NCBI GenBank assembly: GCA_026706025.1
Contig: JAPOZO010000059.1
Span: 91,271-155,270, forward strand
DNA: 64,000 nt
Direction: 5' to 3'
Source of the DNA: Candidatus Poribacteria bacterium
Lineage (GTDB): Bacteria; Poribacteria; WGA-4E; WGA-3G
Shown here: positions 54,039-63,126 of the stretch, one piece after another
How positions within the stretch are numbered: the stretch's first letter is position 1
Layout: the number at the start of each line of letters is the position of its first letter
Translations under genes and position numbers: made by a program
The notes under the pieces: generated by a model
What the model was told of the DNA's origin: nothing
The model's input: only the letters and a program-made list of their open reading frames with translations
Database searches by the model: none

Positions 54039-56156
54039 CTACTGTGCTGCCTCTAAATCCTTTGCTTTTTCAAAGTCAATTTGTGCGGCTTCCTCTTGTC
54101 CAAGGTCTTGTTTTGAGTGTCCGCGAAGGTGGTAAGCAGTCGGATTATCAGGTTCGAGTTCGATAGCGTTCGTAAAATCTTCTATCGCACCGGCGTGATC
54201 CTCAAGATCAACCTTTACTACCCCACGACCACGATAAGCAGAGGCATCATTAGGGTTCAGTTTAATGGCTTGATTATAGTCTTCTATTGCCCCCTCGTAG
54301 TCGCCGAGTTTGCGTTTCACGCCAGCCCGATTTTTGTACCCGTAAGTATCATTGGGGTTAAGTTCAATAGCGTGCGTATAATCCTCCATCGCGCCGGTGT
54401 GATCGCCCTGCTTTAGTTTCGCCCAACCGCGCTTGTTATATACGTAGTAGGTATAGGTATCGCTAGGCGTAATGGTAGTTGTTGTCAAACCGTGCTCGTC
54501 ATACGTTTGGTAGGTAAAGGAGCCGTCTTTAAGTTTTTTGATAGTTTGATTGTAGTCTTCTATCGCACCCGTGTAGTTCCCAAGTTTGTATTTTGCATCG
54601 GCGCGATCGTTATATGTAAACACATCCTTTGGGTTTAGTTTGAGAGCCTGACTATAGTCTTCTATTGCTCCCGCCTCATCTCCAAGTTCAACCTTTGCCT
54701 CGCCACGGTTCTTATAGGCTTCGGCATTGTCAGGATTGAGTTTGATAGCGTGTGTATAGTCCGCCATCGCCCCTGTATAGTCGCCAAGTTCGCGCTTTAC
54801 GCCAGCTCGATTTTTGTATCCGTAAGCATAGTCCGGTTTGAGTTCTATAGCACGCGTGAAATCCGCTATCGCACCGGTATTATCATCAATTTCACGCTTC
54901 GCCCATCCACGTTCATTGTAGAGGTAGTAAGTATAGGGATCGGCATCGTCAGGTTTAAATTTGATAGCATGTGTAAAATCTTCTATCGCACCGGCATAGT
55001 CACCAACGTCCTGCTTTCTCCGCGCGCGATCAGCATAGAGATGGTAAGTATAAGGATTTTCCTGTTCGAGTTTGATTGCTTCTGTATAATCTACTATTGC
55101 CCCGGTATGGTCGCCAAGGGCGCGCTTTGCTTTTGCGCGATCTGCGTATGCGAAATAGGCATTGTTATTGTTAGGATTGCGTTCAATAGCGTATGTATAG
55201 TCCGCTATCGCGCCAGTGTAATCTTCAAGTCTACGCTTCGCATCCGCTCTTTTTTTGTATACGGAAGCATCATTGAGATTTAATTGGATGGCTTGATTAT
55301 AGTCTTCTATTGCTGCCTGATAATCTTCAAGTTTTGCCTTCGCCTGTGCTCTGAGTTTATAGCTTTCAGCATCGTCAGGATTAAGTTTGATAACTTCCTC
55401 TAAGTCCGTTATCGCGCCAGCAGCGTCTCCATCATCATATTTTGCTTTGCCCTGTTGCTTATAGAGATACGCGCGAACATCGTTTCGCTTCCGCCACTGC
55501 GTGAAAGATTCCGTTGAAGTGGCACCAGCAAGTAACACCTTGATTGCGTTTACAGGACTATTGCCAGGGTCATGGCCGTAGTGGATTCCGATAACTTCTC
55601 CTTTACTGTTTAGCACTGGGCTGCCACTGTTTCCCGGATAAGCTTCAGCTGTCGTCCGAAACCGTTTATCATCTTCTCGTATTTTTTCAATAACGCCTTC
55701 GGTGATTGTATATCTTCCCGGGAATCCGACGAGGAAAACGGGTTCGCCAATTTGAAGTGTATCACTGTCGCCCAAAGATAGTGGTGTGCCTTCACCGGTT
55801 CCTTTTAGGATAGCGATATCGTACGCAATATCATAGGCTACAACACCTTCTACCAACCAGACCGTTTCTTTGTGACTTAATTTTGCAGTCATAAGTCCGG
55901 TTACACCTGCGGCAACATGGAAATTTGTTGCAATTTTATCCGGTGCTACAAAGAATCCCGTACCACCGCCTAATCCGAGCTCAGATCCTCTTTTTGAAAA
56001 CCCAACTAAGCGTACTGTAGATTCTTTTGCGTTATCAGATATTAAGTCAACTTCCGCTGGTGTTATGGCTTTTTCGGCGGTTTCCTGTGCATAAGAAAGT
56101 GAGAGAAATACTGCCAGAACTAAAAAGTAGAATAAAAATTTCGTGTAATGTTTCAT
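54039..56156 (-). CDS. Secreted trypsin-like serine protease with TPR array
   Basis: A 705-residue exported protein with signal peptide 1-24 (LSLSYAQ). Residues about 30-210 form a chymotrypsin-fold protease with the complete triad H80 (NFHVAAG), D113 (AYDIAIL) and S177 (YPGNSGSPV), like DegP but without PDZ domains. From about residue 225 to the end there are roughly a dozen TPR units of 34-40 residues with the phrase GDYTGAIEDYTHAIKLNPD; some units carry extra Tyr-rich inserts (TYHLYADRAR). The TPRs probably bind partner proteins in the periplasm or outside. It lies between gcvT and gcvH with no obvious link to them. Confidence 0.88.
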   Translation of the reverse strand: MKHYTKFLFYFLVLAVFLSLSYAQETAEKAITPAEVDLISDNAKESTVRLVGFSKRGSELGLGGGTGFFVAPDKIATNFHVAAGVTGLMTAKLSHKETVWLVEGVVAYDIAYDIAILKGTGEGTPLSLGDSDTLQIGEPVFLVGFPGRYTITEGVIEKIREDDKRFRTTAEAYPGNSGSPVLNSKGEVIGIHYGHDPGNSPVNAIKVLLAGATSTESFTQWRKRNDVRAYLYKQQGKAKYDDGDAAGAITDLEEVIKLNPDDAESYKLRAQAKAKLEDYQAAIEDYNQAIQLNLNDASVYKKRADAKRRLEDYTGAIADYTYAIERNPNNNNAYFAYADRAKAKRALGDHTGAIVDYTEAIKLEQENPYTYHLYADRARRKQDVGDYAGAIEDFTHAIKFKPDDADPYTYYLYNERGWAKREIDDNTGAIADFTRAIELKPDYAYGYKNRAGVKRELGDYTGAMADYTHAIKLNPDNAEAYKNRGEAKVELGDEAGAIEDYSQALKLNPKDVFTYNDRADAKYKLGNYTGAIEDYNQTIKKLKDGSFTYQTYDEHGLTTTTITPSDTYTYYVYNKRGWAKLKQGDHTGAMEDYTHAIELNPNDTYGYKNRAGVKRKLGDYEGAIEDYNQAIKLNPNDASAYRGRGVVKVDLEDHAGAIEDFTNAIELEPDNPTAYHLRGHSKQDLGQEEAAQIDFEKAKDLEAAQ

Positions 56157-56216
56157 TTTATTACCCCAGCGGGTTACGGCACACGGCGTGTGCCTACTAC
56201 TTTTAAGTGTTCTTTT

Positions 56217-57284
56217 CTAAATAAAAGGCACTTGCACGATTTTCGCGGGGTGCAGTTTGTCCCGAATTTCAATTTCGATGGTTTTCCCGATATTTTGAGA
56301 GACGGACGCGAAACCGATATTGCATTTCAGACTTGGTGATGGTGCGCCGCTTGTCACCTCACCTACCTGTCCACCGTCCTGATAGATAGCATAACCGGCA
56401 CGCGCCACAGCACGGTCAAGCATCTGAAAACCTATCATCTGCTTCGCAATCCCCTTCTTTTTCGTGGCAAGGAGTGCCTTCTTTCCGATAAATTGGCGAT
56501 TCTTGGATTTGACGAACTTACCGAGTCCAACCTCAAATGGGTTTGTGTCGTCGTTCATATCCATACCGTATAGACGTAGCCCGGCTTCAAGACGTAAGGT
56601 ATCGCGTGCGCCAAGTCCTACGGGTTGCCCCTCTGCTTCTATCACAGCGGGATAGAGCGCATTCCACAAACGTTCCGCATTTTCCGCGGGCACATATAAC
56701 TCAAAGCCAACTTCCCCCGTATAACCTGTTCGCGAAATGACGGTAGGAATGCTCGCGACTTCACCGAGTACAAAGCGAAAGAACGAAATTTCAGAAACAT
56801 CATGTTCGGGAACGAAAGGCTTCAGAAGATCTATCGCCTTTGGACCCTGTAGGGCAATGAGAGCCGTGTTTTCACTTACGTCTTTTATTTTCGCGCCTGT
56901 ATCGTTGTGGGTCTCTACCCATGTCAAGTCTTTTTCAATGTTGGCAGCGTTGACAACCAGCATATAGTGATCATCGGCGTGTCGATAAATGAGGAGGTCG
57001 TCAACGATTCCGCCAGTTTCATTACAGAATAAGGTATACAATACACGACCATCGGTTAGACGTCCGACATCATTGGTGCTGAGTTTTTGCACTAACTCGT
57101 TTGCCCCCTGGCCGCGAACCTCGAATTCTCCCATGTGTGACAGGTCAAATAAGCCAACATTCGTTCGGACAGCCAAGTGTTCTTTAACAATACTGCTATA
57201 TTGGAGCGGCATCTCCCACCCACCGAATTCGGTGAATTTCGCATTAAGGAACTCATGGGCATGATAAAGGGGTGTTCTCTTCAT
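56217..57284 (-). CDS. gcvT: Aminomethyltransferase, glycine cleavage T-protein
   Basis: A 355-residue tetrahydrofolate enzyme that releases ammonia from the GcvH-bound intermediate. Motifs: FGGWEMPLQYSSI, FDLSHMGEFEVRG, GYTGEVGFELYVP, LGARDTLRLEAGLRLYGMDM. It is about 3 kb from gcvH-gcvP and separated from them by three unrelated genes on the same strand. It follows the amidohydrolase gene after 34 bases. No clear ribosome site precedes the ATG. Confidence 0.95.
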   Translation of the reverse strand: MKRTPLYHAHEFLNAKFTEFGGWEMPLQYSSIVKEHLAVRTNVGLFDLSHMGEFEVRGQGANELVQKLSTNDVGRLTDGRVLYTLFCNETGGIVDDLLIYRHADDHYMLVVNAANIEKDLTWVETHNDTGAKIKDVSENTALIALQGPKAIDLLKPFVPEHDVSEISFFRFVLGEVASIPTVISRTGYTGEVGFELYVPAENAERLWNALYPAVIEAEGQPVGLGARDTLRLEAGLRLYGMDMNDDTNPFEVGLGKFVKSKNRQFIGKKALLATKKKGIAKQMIGFQMLDRAVARAGYAIYQDGGQVGEVTSGAPSPSLKCNIGFASVSQNIGKTIEIEIRDKLHPAKIVQVPFI

Positions 57285-57318
57285 TTTAGTTACCAGATAC
57301 GCCGAAGATTGCGCCTAT

Positions 57319-58071
57319 TTAAAGCCCATAGATACGCGCGAGATTTTCGCCGAAAATCAGTGCCTCAGCATCATCACCGAGTTCTAATCGCTTGAGAGCG
57401 TTGATAACTTGGATGGGTCGGTATTCCGGTAAATTAGAACCGAAGACGATCTGTTCAGGTCCGAGTTCATCGACAGCAGTTTTCACCTCTGTCGGAACAA
57501 CCGTGTCCGGGTCTGTCCCCCAACGGCGATGAAACCGCAAGATCGTGGTCCCCAATGAAACATTCTTATTCGCTTTTGCGACAGCGATACCGGCATCTAA
57601 ATCGTCGGGAAATCCCATGTGATCCATAATAACGGGCGTTTCTGGCACCCAACTTGCGACAGTGCCGATCCGGTTGGGGTGGCAATTGTTAGGTCCAGAG
57701 TGAATTGAGATGATAAGTCCATAGTCGCGTGCGGCTTCAACAACAGGACGCACGATAGGATCATCTACATTATAGTTGTGAATGGCGGGCATCAGTTTAA
57801 TCCCGGGCATCTCCCACACTTCAGCCGCCAATCTGACCTGCTCGACGGGTTCCGGTTCTGTTGGATGTACAAGTGCACAACCGAGGGCACGCGGATTACC
57901 GCGAATTGCGTTGGCAAGTTCACTGTTTTCGGGAAGCGGTTGGGGCGTCGGCATGACGACAACGACATCCATATCGGCTTCGTCCTCTAACGCCAACAAC
58001 GCTGCTAAATCAAGTTCGCCGCTTTCATCACGAAATGAATCATTGAGATAGGCTTCAAAATCGCCTCGCAT
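57319..58071 (-). CDS. Amidohydrolase-related (PF04909-type) protein with a short N terminus
   Basis: A 250-residue TIM-barrel protein of the amidohydrolase 2 group. Recognisable parts: GIKLMPAIHNYNVDDPIVRPVVEAARDYGLIISIHSGP, VIMDHMGFP, and FGSNLPEYRP near the end. Many relatives begin with a metal-binding HxH strand (DxHxH); here the protein starts MRGDFEAYLND and lacks it. AAGGAG stands 9 bases before the ATG, so this start is used. A repeat element lies directly upstream and may have removed the original 5-prime end. Catalysis may therefore be altered. Confidence 0.8.
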   Translation of the reverse strand: MRGDFEAYLNDSFRDESGELDLAALLALEDEADMDVVVVMPTPQPLPENSELANAIRGNPRALGCALVHPTEPEPVEQVRLAAEVWEMPGIKLMPAIHNYNVDDPIVRPVVEAARDYGLIISIHSGPNNCHPNRIGTVASWVPETPVIMDHMGFPDDLDAGIAVAKANKNVSLGTTILRFHRRWGTDPDTVVPTEVKTAVDELGPEQIVFGSNLPEYRPIQVINALKRLELGDDAEALIFGENLARIYGL

Positions 58072-58087
58072 GAGAAGGCTCCTTTTA

Positions 58088-58196
58088 ATGGTTATCAGTT
58101 ATCAGTTTTCAGTTATCAGTTTTCAGTTAAGAGGTTATTGGTTTAACGAAGTTATCTTTTAAACTATAACCGTTGACCGCTGATAACCCTTTTTCT
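58088..58196. repeat. CAGTTATCAG-type repeat element upstream of the amidohydrolase
   Basis: Left arm AATGGTTATCAGTTATCAGT, right arm ACTATAACCGTTGACCGCTG ATAACC, with an inside of about 50 bases. It separates the amidohydrolase from the lipoprotein gene. Confidence 0.7.
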
Positions 58197-58200
58197 TCAG

Positions 58201-59334
58201 TTACAGGTCAGAAGGTTCGTTGATAAACACAGCACCATCCGTCCTTTTTTCCGCGCCTACGCTCCGTTCCATTAGCGCATCAACGGCATCTCGATAAAGG
58301 ATGTATGCAGATTCTGCTGTGGCGGTGTCTGGAAAACTGATGATGAAAACAATTTGGGCATCCATCCAATTTGTTGAATCAGTGCTATCCTGGTAGTGTG
58401 CGGAGATTCCGAGTGCAGTATCCGTCAACTGCGGGACATTGGCAGGTAGTGTACTGTAAATTTGGCTTAATGCCCAATTGGATCGGAATAACTTAGTGCT
58501 TCCATGTATTTTTTTCTTGTTAGGTAATAGGGCAAGTATTTGTGGATTTGGCGGTGGGTCTTCAATCTGTGCGGCAACGGCTTTCGCGAGTGTAATCATG
58601 CCCTCACGAATACCGGTAGCGAATTCATAGCCTTCAATTTGAACGAAGTACTTTCCTTTTGCAAATCGGAGATACCCTCCTGAAAGCATCGCCTTGGTAC
58701 CTACCCATTCAAATTTCATTCTCGGATAAGTGTGAAAATGATACATTCCAAAGGCGTTTTCTGGGGTTCCCATATCGAAAATTTCGAGTAAAATCAGGGG
58801 TTTTGAACTGAATTGAGGAGCTTGGTATTCCACCTCTGCCTGTCGTTCAAAACCGTAAGCGTAGTAAAGGTCGGGTGAAGCAGCAGGCGAAACGGCTCTA
58901 TCTCTGTGGAGTGTCTTTCCGCCATCTGGACTCGTGAAGACGATTGTCGGGTATGAAACAGACCTATCTCTGTAGAGTGTCTTCCCTTGATAGGTTGAAG
59001 GGGGGCGCGATTGGACCCACTCTAATACTTCACCGTTGCTTGGTAGGAGATGTTCCGGCGAAAGCGTTGTCTGTAAAACTTCCTCCACCGTTTCGGATTC
59101 TCCAACCTGCACAGAGAATGCCTCTATGTTTTCTGCGACCTCCAGCATCGTCTGCTCTGCCCGCTTTGCTGTAGAACTGTGCCAGACCCCATAGATATAT
59201 TTGCCTTCGCGCTGAACTATTGTCCAATCGCCTTGTTCGCCACCGCATGAAATTAACATCAAGCTGCAGAGAAGATAGGTGCAGAGCGAGGAAGGATAGG
59301 ATCTATGAAAAATGTATGCGATTTTGCGTTTCAT
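58201..59334 (-). CDS. DUF6599-like lipoprotein
   Basis: A 377-residue lipoprotein with a long N region and lipobox LISC before GGEQGDW. The body resembles DUF6599 (LEIFDMGTPENAFGMYHFHTYPR, GGYLRFAKGKYFVQIEGYE), an assignment from memory. Residues about 115-155 hold an internal duplication of 22 residues (GKTLYRDRSVS / GKTLHRDRAVS), visible in DNA as near-identical 30-base blocks 66 bases apart (58891-58920 and 58957-58986). Its place beside two other envelope genes suggests an outer-membrane or periplasmic role; function unknown. Confidence 0.7.
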   Translation of the reverse strand: MKRKIAYIFHRSYPSSLCTYLLCSLMLISCGGEQGDWTIVQREGKYIYGVWHSSTAKRAEQTMLEVAENIEAFSVQVGESETVEEVLQTTLSPEHLLPSNGEVLEWVQSRPPSTYQGKTLYRDRSVSYPTIVFTSPDGGKTLHRDRAVSPAASPDLYYAYGFERQAEVEYQAPQFSSKPLILLEIFDMGTPENAFGMYHFHTYPRMKFEWVGTKAMLSGGYLRFAKGKYFVQIEGYEFATGIREGMITLAKAVAAQIEDPPPNPQILALLPNKKKIHGSTKLFRSNWALSQIYSTLPANVPQLTDTALGISAHYQDSTDSTNWMDAQIVFIISFPDTATAESAYILYRDAVDALMERSVGAEKRTDGAVFINEPSDL

Positions 59335-59350
59335 CCGCTGTTATGTCCTG

Positions 59351-59866
59351 TTACCACTGTTCAGCAAGCTGGTTGTAAAGGTCTTCTACGAGTTCATCTA
59401 CAATGCGCCTCTCGGCTTCTTCACGGGTCTCCGGCGGTTCAGCTCTACCGTCTACAATATAGAAGTCGTGAACTTGGAGATGATTGTCCGTTTGTGCGAT
59501 CATGTTGTTGCGGACCCTGTCAAGGAATTCGTATTCGATTTGTAAGGTCATACGTACCATTTCGACTTCACCTTGGGGGCCATAGCCTTGCTCCCGTATA
59601 TCAAAATCCTGTATCCGCATCGTAAATTCGGAGTCGTTTCCGTCTCGCCACTTCCGGTTGAAACGTTGCGTGAGTTTTTCATGAATGACTTCATCGTAGG
59701 GACGCTGGGAGGCGTTATCGTAAGCGAAATCTGCGTCTAAGATTTCAACAGGTGCGATACGGATAGTGCTGATATGCTCAAGATATTCTGATTTAGACAC
59801 ATACCCGCATCCAGAAATTAAACTTAGGCATATCAATACCGCTAACACGGACCTTGATTTAGACAT
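59351..59866 (-). CDS. LptE-like lipoprotein
   Basis: A 171-residue lipoprotein started at the ATG at 59866, which has GGAGGG upstream; an opening at 59923 adds 19 unrelated residues. Lipobox LISGC. The mature part (STIRIAPVEILDADFAY, VIHEKLTQRFNRKWR, MVRMTLQIEYEFLD) has the alpha/beta layout of LPS-assembly lipoprotein LptE and its relatives. If correct, it plugs the LptD pore and implies LPS at the surface, in line with the GT9 enzymes. The family link is weak and rests on pattern only. Confidence 0.55.
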   Translation of the reverse strand: MSKSRSVLAVLICLSLISGCGYVSKSEYLEHISTIRIAPVEILDADFAYDNASQRPYDEVIHEKLTQRFNRKWRDGNDSEFTMRIQDFDIREQGYGPQGEVEMVRMTLQIEYEFLDRVRNNMIAQTDNHLQVHDFYIVDGRAEPPETREEAERRIVDELVEDLYNQLAEQW

Positions 59867-59919
59867 TTTTCCCTCCGAGTTTTGTCGGAAAAACGATCCG
59901 ACTTGTATTGCTTGGACGC

Positions 59920-60180
59920 TCAAAATCTTAAACCGTTTGGCATGGCAGGTTGTAAGAATTTTACGGGTGAAGCCTTCGGCCGTGGGGCTTTCTGCTTTTT
60001 ACCATAAAACACAGATTTGACGGTATCAACGACATATCGCTTATAAGTAGGGGATAATAAAACAACAAAAACAAGGACGAGCAGAATAAGAACTATGGCT
60101 AAGAAATAGGTCAGCCACTTCTGATGGAGTAGATCCCCCTTATCAAGGGTGTGTTTAGTTGTATTGCGGCGTGCTCTCAT
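59920..60180 (-). CDS. Single-span membrane protein of unknown function
   Basis: An 86-residue protein from the ATG at 60180. The basic N terminus (MRARRNTTKHTLDKGDLLHQKW) is followed by one helix (YFLAIVLILLVLVFVVLLSP) and a basic, Pro-rich tail (GKKQKAPRPKASPVKF). An in-frame opening at 60237 is less likely, since GAGAGG precedes 60180. It is probably co-transcribed with the LptE-like gene 53 bases downstream. Confidence 0.6.
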   Translation of the reverse strand: MRARRNTTKHTLDKGDLLHQKWLTYFLAIVLILLVLVFVVLLSPTYKRYVVDTVKSVFYGKKQKAPRPKASPVKFLQPAMPNGLRF

Positions 60181-60467
60181 GGATATGACCTCTCGTTGGA
60201 TCGCGTATTTACTTTGTGTAAGTCTGTATATCACCACTTCAAGAAACCGGATTAATCGCGATTATTGGAAATTATAGCACAAAAACAGACGACATGCAAG
60301 ATTTTTAACAGAGGTTTTCAATTGTCAGTGCCCAGCAGTCAGCAGATAGTCAGCTGTTAGTAAGAGTTGCGATCGAGAGTGCTTCACAGTGAGAATCCTA
60401 CAAGCAAGCATTCGCGATCAGCAAATCGAAATTATGAAAAAACTGAAGGGCAGAGGCTTTAAAGATA
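60181..60467. other. Gene-free spacer with repeat fragments
   Basis: Between the single-span protein and the pnp terminator I see only a degenerate CAGTCAGCAG-type repeat fragment at about 60317-60365. No gene is supported on either strand. Confidence 0.5.
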
Positions 60468-60501
60468 AAATAGGGCAAAGGAGTTATCCTTTACCCTATT
60501 T
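60468..60501 (-). terminator. Rho-independent terminator of rpsO-pnp
   Basis: Read on the reverse strand, AATAGGGTAAAGG pairs with CCTTTGCCCTATT around the loop ATAACT, followed by TTATC. The stem is 12-13 pairs with one G-U. It lies about 50 bases after the pnp stop. Confidence 0.7.
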
Positions 60502-60552
60502 ATCTAATACATTAGTGCTTAACTGTAACGTCGTGCAGCGTTCCACACTTTA

Positions 60553-62883
60553 TTATCGAGAACGCCCTTTTGGAAGACGTGGTGAACGTCGATCGCGGTA
60601 GTCGCGAGAATTATCGCGTTGGTCATAACGGTTGCCACCCCGCCGATCGCGGTTGTCGTTTCCGCGCCGATCGCGGTAGTCCCGTGAATCTCGATTATCC
60701 CGATAGTTAGAACGACCACTATCGCGAGGTTCTCTGGAAGCATTCCAATCGGATGAGGATTCGCGCTCGTCACTTGATTCAATTTTGAGTTCTTCAACCG
60801 GAACACCGCCGGCAGCAACAAGAGCGAGATCCACGCGATCTTGATCGTCAATTGTGAGAATACGAACGGTAACCTCGTCACCGACCTGCATGACATCCTC
60901 TGCCCGCCGGACGTATCCATCTCCCATCTGTGAGATATGGACGAGTCCATCTTTGCCGGGCAAGATTTCTACAAATGCGCCGAAGGATGCGGTTCGTACG
61001 ACTTTACCGGTGTACTCCTTACCGATTTCAGGCATAGCCGTAATTGCTCGGACTTTCTCTTCAGCGCGTTTGACATCTTCTGCGCTCGTCGCAGCGATTT
61101 CCACAGTCCCATCATCTTCAATGTTGATGGTCGTGTTTGTTTCCTCTTGGATGCCTTGTACGGTTTTACCGCGAGGGCCGATGAGGTCTTTAATTTTCTG
61201 CTGTGCGATCTGGAGAGAGTAAATCCGGGGGGCGTAGGGCGAAAGCTCAGCCCGCGGTTGGGCGATAATAGCATTCATCTGTTCGATGACTGCGAGCCTG
61301 GCTTCTTTTGCTTGGTGAATCGCGCGGCGCATCAATTCAGGCGTGACGCCCTCAATCTTGATGTCCATCTGTATAGCGGTAACACCTTCACTGGTTCCGG
61401 CGACTTTAAAGTCCATATCGCCAAGAAAATCCTCGGTACCGAGCATATCGGTGAGTATGGCTTCCTGTTCCCCTTCCTTAATAAGCCCGACCCCTATCCC
61501 TGCGACGGGTCTTTTAAGGGGTACGCCTGCATCCAATAATGCGAGGGTTGCGCCACAAACAGTTGCCATAGAGGATGATGCATTAGATTCCAAGATTTCG
61601 GAAACTATACGGATGGTATAGTGAAACTCATCCTTATTGGGAATGACCGGTTCAAGTGCTTTTTCCGCAAGTGCGCCGTGTCCGATCTCTCGCCGCCCAG
61701 GTCCCATCATTCGTTTGACTTCACCGGTACTGAATGGTGGAAAATTATAGTGTAAAAAGAAAGCCCGTCTTGCTTCCCCATCAAGTCCACGTTGGACATC
61801 TTCATCGCCGGAAGTGCCGAGCGTCGTTACACAGAGTGCCTGTGTCTGTCCTCTCGTAAAGAGAGCGGAGCCGTGTGTATGTGGCAGCAGTGCCACTTCG
61901 CCTGAAATGGAGCGAATGTCGGTTACGCCACGTCCATCAACACGTTTACCTTCGTTAAGGATTGCCTGCCGCATCTCTTCTTTTTCTATGTCACTCAAGA
62001 TAGAGCTGGCATCTTTTGCTGCATTCGGATCAGTGTCCTCTGGTGTATCTTCAAGAATTTCCGCGAGGACTTCTTTTTCGACTTGTTCGAGATAATCCTC
62101 ACGCGACTTCTTGTCCGCCATCCCGATAGATTCCCGAATCCGTGATGTAGCGAGATTTCGGACTCGGTCACTGAGGCTTGATTCAACGCTTTTAGAGGTA
62201 TAGTCTCGTTTTGTATTACTGCATCCCGCTGCCAATCCCTCTTGGAGTTTAATGACCTCTTTTATCTGAGCGTGTGCGGTGATAATTGTGTCAATAACTT
62301 CGTCTTCAGGGATCTCATGTCCTCCGCCTTCGACAGACATGACAGCGTCCTCTTTCCCACTCACAAACAGCTCCATATCGGAGGCATGCAATTGCTCATA
62401 AGTTGGGTTAATGACTAATTCGTTTTCGATTTTTCCGACGGTGACTGCGGCGACAGGTCCATTAAAGGGTATATCGGAAATAGATAATGCGGCAGAAGTG
62501 CCAATGAGTGCGGGGACATCCGCCGGATGAACACCATCAGATGAAAACACGTTACATAAAACTTGCACCTCAGCCTTAAAGTCCTTTGGAAAAAGCGGAC
62601 GGATGCAGTGATCTATTAAGCGTGCCACCAACTGCTCTGAGGTTCCGGGACGTGGCTCACGTCTTCCATAAACTGTGGGTATGCGTCCAGTCGCGTACCC
62701 CCTTTCACGGTAATCTACTGTTAATGGAAAGAAATCGAGGTCATGTTCGCTATCATCGGCTACCACCGTGACTAAAACGACCGTTCCACCGTATTGTACC
62801 CAGACGGCACCGTCTGCCTGTTTCGCAACTTTTCCGGTTTCAATTGATAACTTCTCGCTCCCAAGTTGCATTTCAACTTTCAT
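60553..62883 (-). CDS. pnp: Polyribonucleotide nucleotidyltransferase (PNPase)
   Basis: A 776-residue phosphorolytic 3'-5' exoribonuclease. Two RNase PH domains (VDYRERGYATGRIPTVYGRREPRPG and KRVDGRGVTDIRSISGEV...), then KH (IKDLIGPRGKTVQGIQEET) and S1 (IGKEYTGKVVRTASFGAFVEILPGKDGLVHISQMG). The active-site region FPPFSTGEVKRMMGPGRREIGHGALAEKAL is intact. After S1 it has an unusual 50-residue tail made almost only of Arg, Asp, Asn, Tyr, Gly and Ser (SRDYRDRR, RGGNRYD). It follows rpsO, the classic order, and ends at a terminator. Confidence 0.96.
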   Translation of the reverse strand: MKVEMQLGSEKLSIETGKVAKQADGAVWVQYGGTVVLVTVVADDSEHDLDFFPLTVDYRERGYATGRIPTVYGRREPRPGTSEQLVARLIDHCIRPLFPKDFKAEVQVLCNVFSSDGVHPADVPALIGTSAALSISDIPFNGPVAAVTVGKIENELVINPTYEQLHASDMELFVSGKEDAVMSVEGGGHEIPEDEVIDTIITAHAQIKEVIKLQEGLAAGCSNTKRDYTSKSVESSLSDRVRNLATSRIRESIGMADKKSREDYLEQVEKEVLAEILEDTPEDTDPNAAKDASSILSDIEKEEMRQAILNEGKRVDGRGVTDIRSISGEVALLPHTHGSALFTRGQTQALCVTTLGTSGDEDVQRGLDGEARRAFFLHYNFPPFSTGEVKRMMGPGRREIGHGALAEKALEPVIPNKDEFHYTIRIVSEILESNASSSMATVCGATLALLDAGVPLKRPVAGIGVGLIKEGEQEAILTDMLGTEDFLGDMDFKVAGTSEGVTAIQMDIKIEGVTPELMRRAIHQAKEARLAVIEQMNAIIAQPRAELSPYAPRIYSLQIAQQKIKDLIGPRGKTVQGIQEETNTTINIEDDGTVEIAATSAEDVKRAEEKVRAITAMPEIGKEYTGKVVRTASFGAFVEILPGKDGLVHISQMGDGYVRRAEDVMQVGDEVTVRILTIDDQDRVDLALVAAGGVPVEELKIESSDERESSSDWNASREPRDSGRSNYRDNRDSRDYRDRRGNDNRDRRGGNRYDQRDNSRDYRDRRSPRLPKGRSR

Positions 62884-63126
62884 TCTATATACTTCTCCTG
62901 TATTTCCAATTTTTTCGTCGTGCTACCAAGCAGGGCCAGTAAAGATAGCGTTCAAGGACAATCCTTACTCAAAAAACATATTGCCAACTTGACGATGCTA
63001 ACTACAGTTTTTAAGTGTTCGATAGTGTCGCGCCGATATGACTTACTCACCCCTGATACTACAAGACAACACTCACACTATTCCCGCCCGTGCCAATATA
63101 TTAATGCGTTTAGCACCTATAATAAC

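Noticed and set aside
57285..57318. Glycine riboswitch before gcvT
   Set aside because: The gap is only 34 bases, too short for the motif, and no matching fold was seen before gcvH either.
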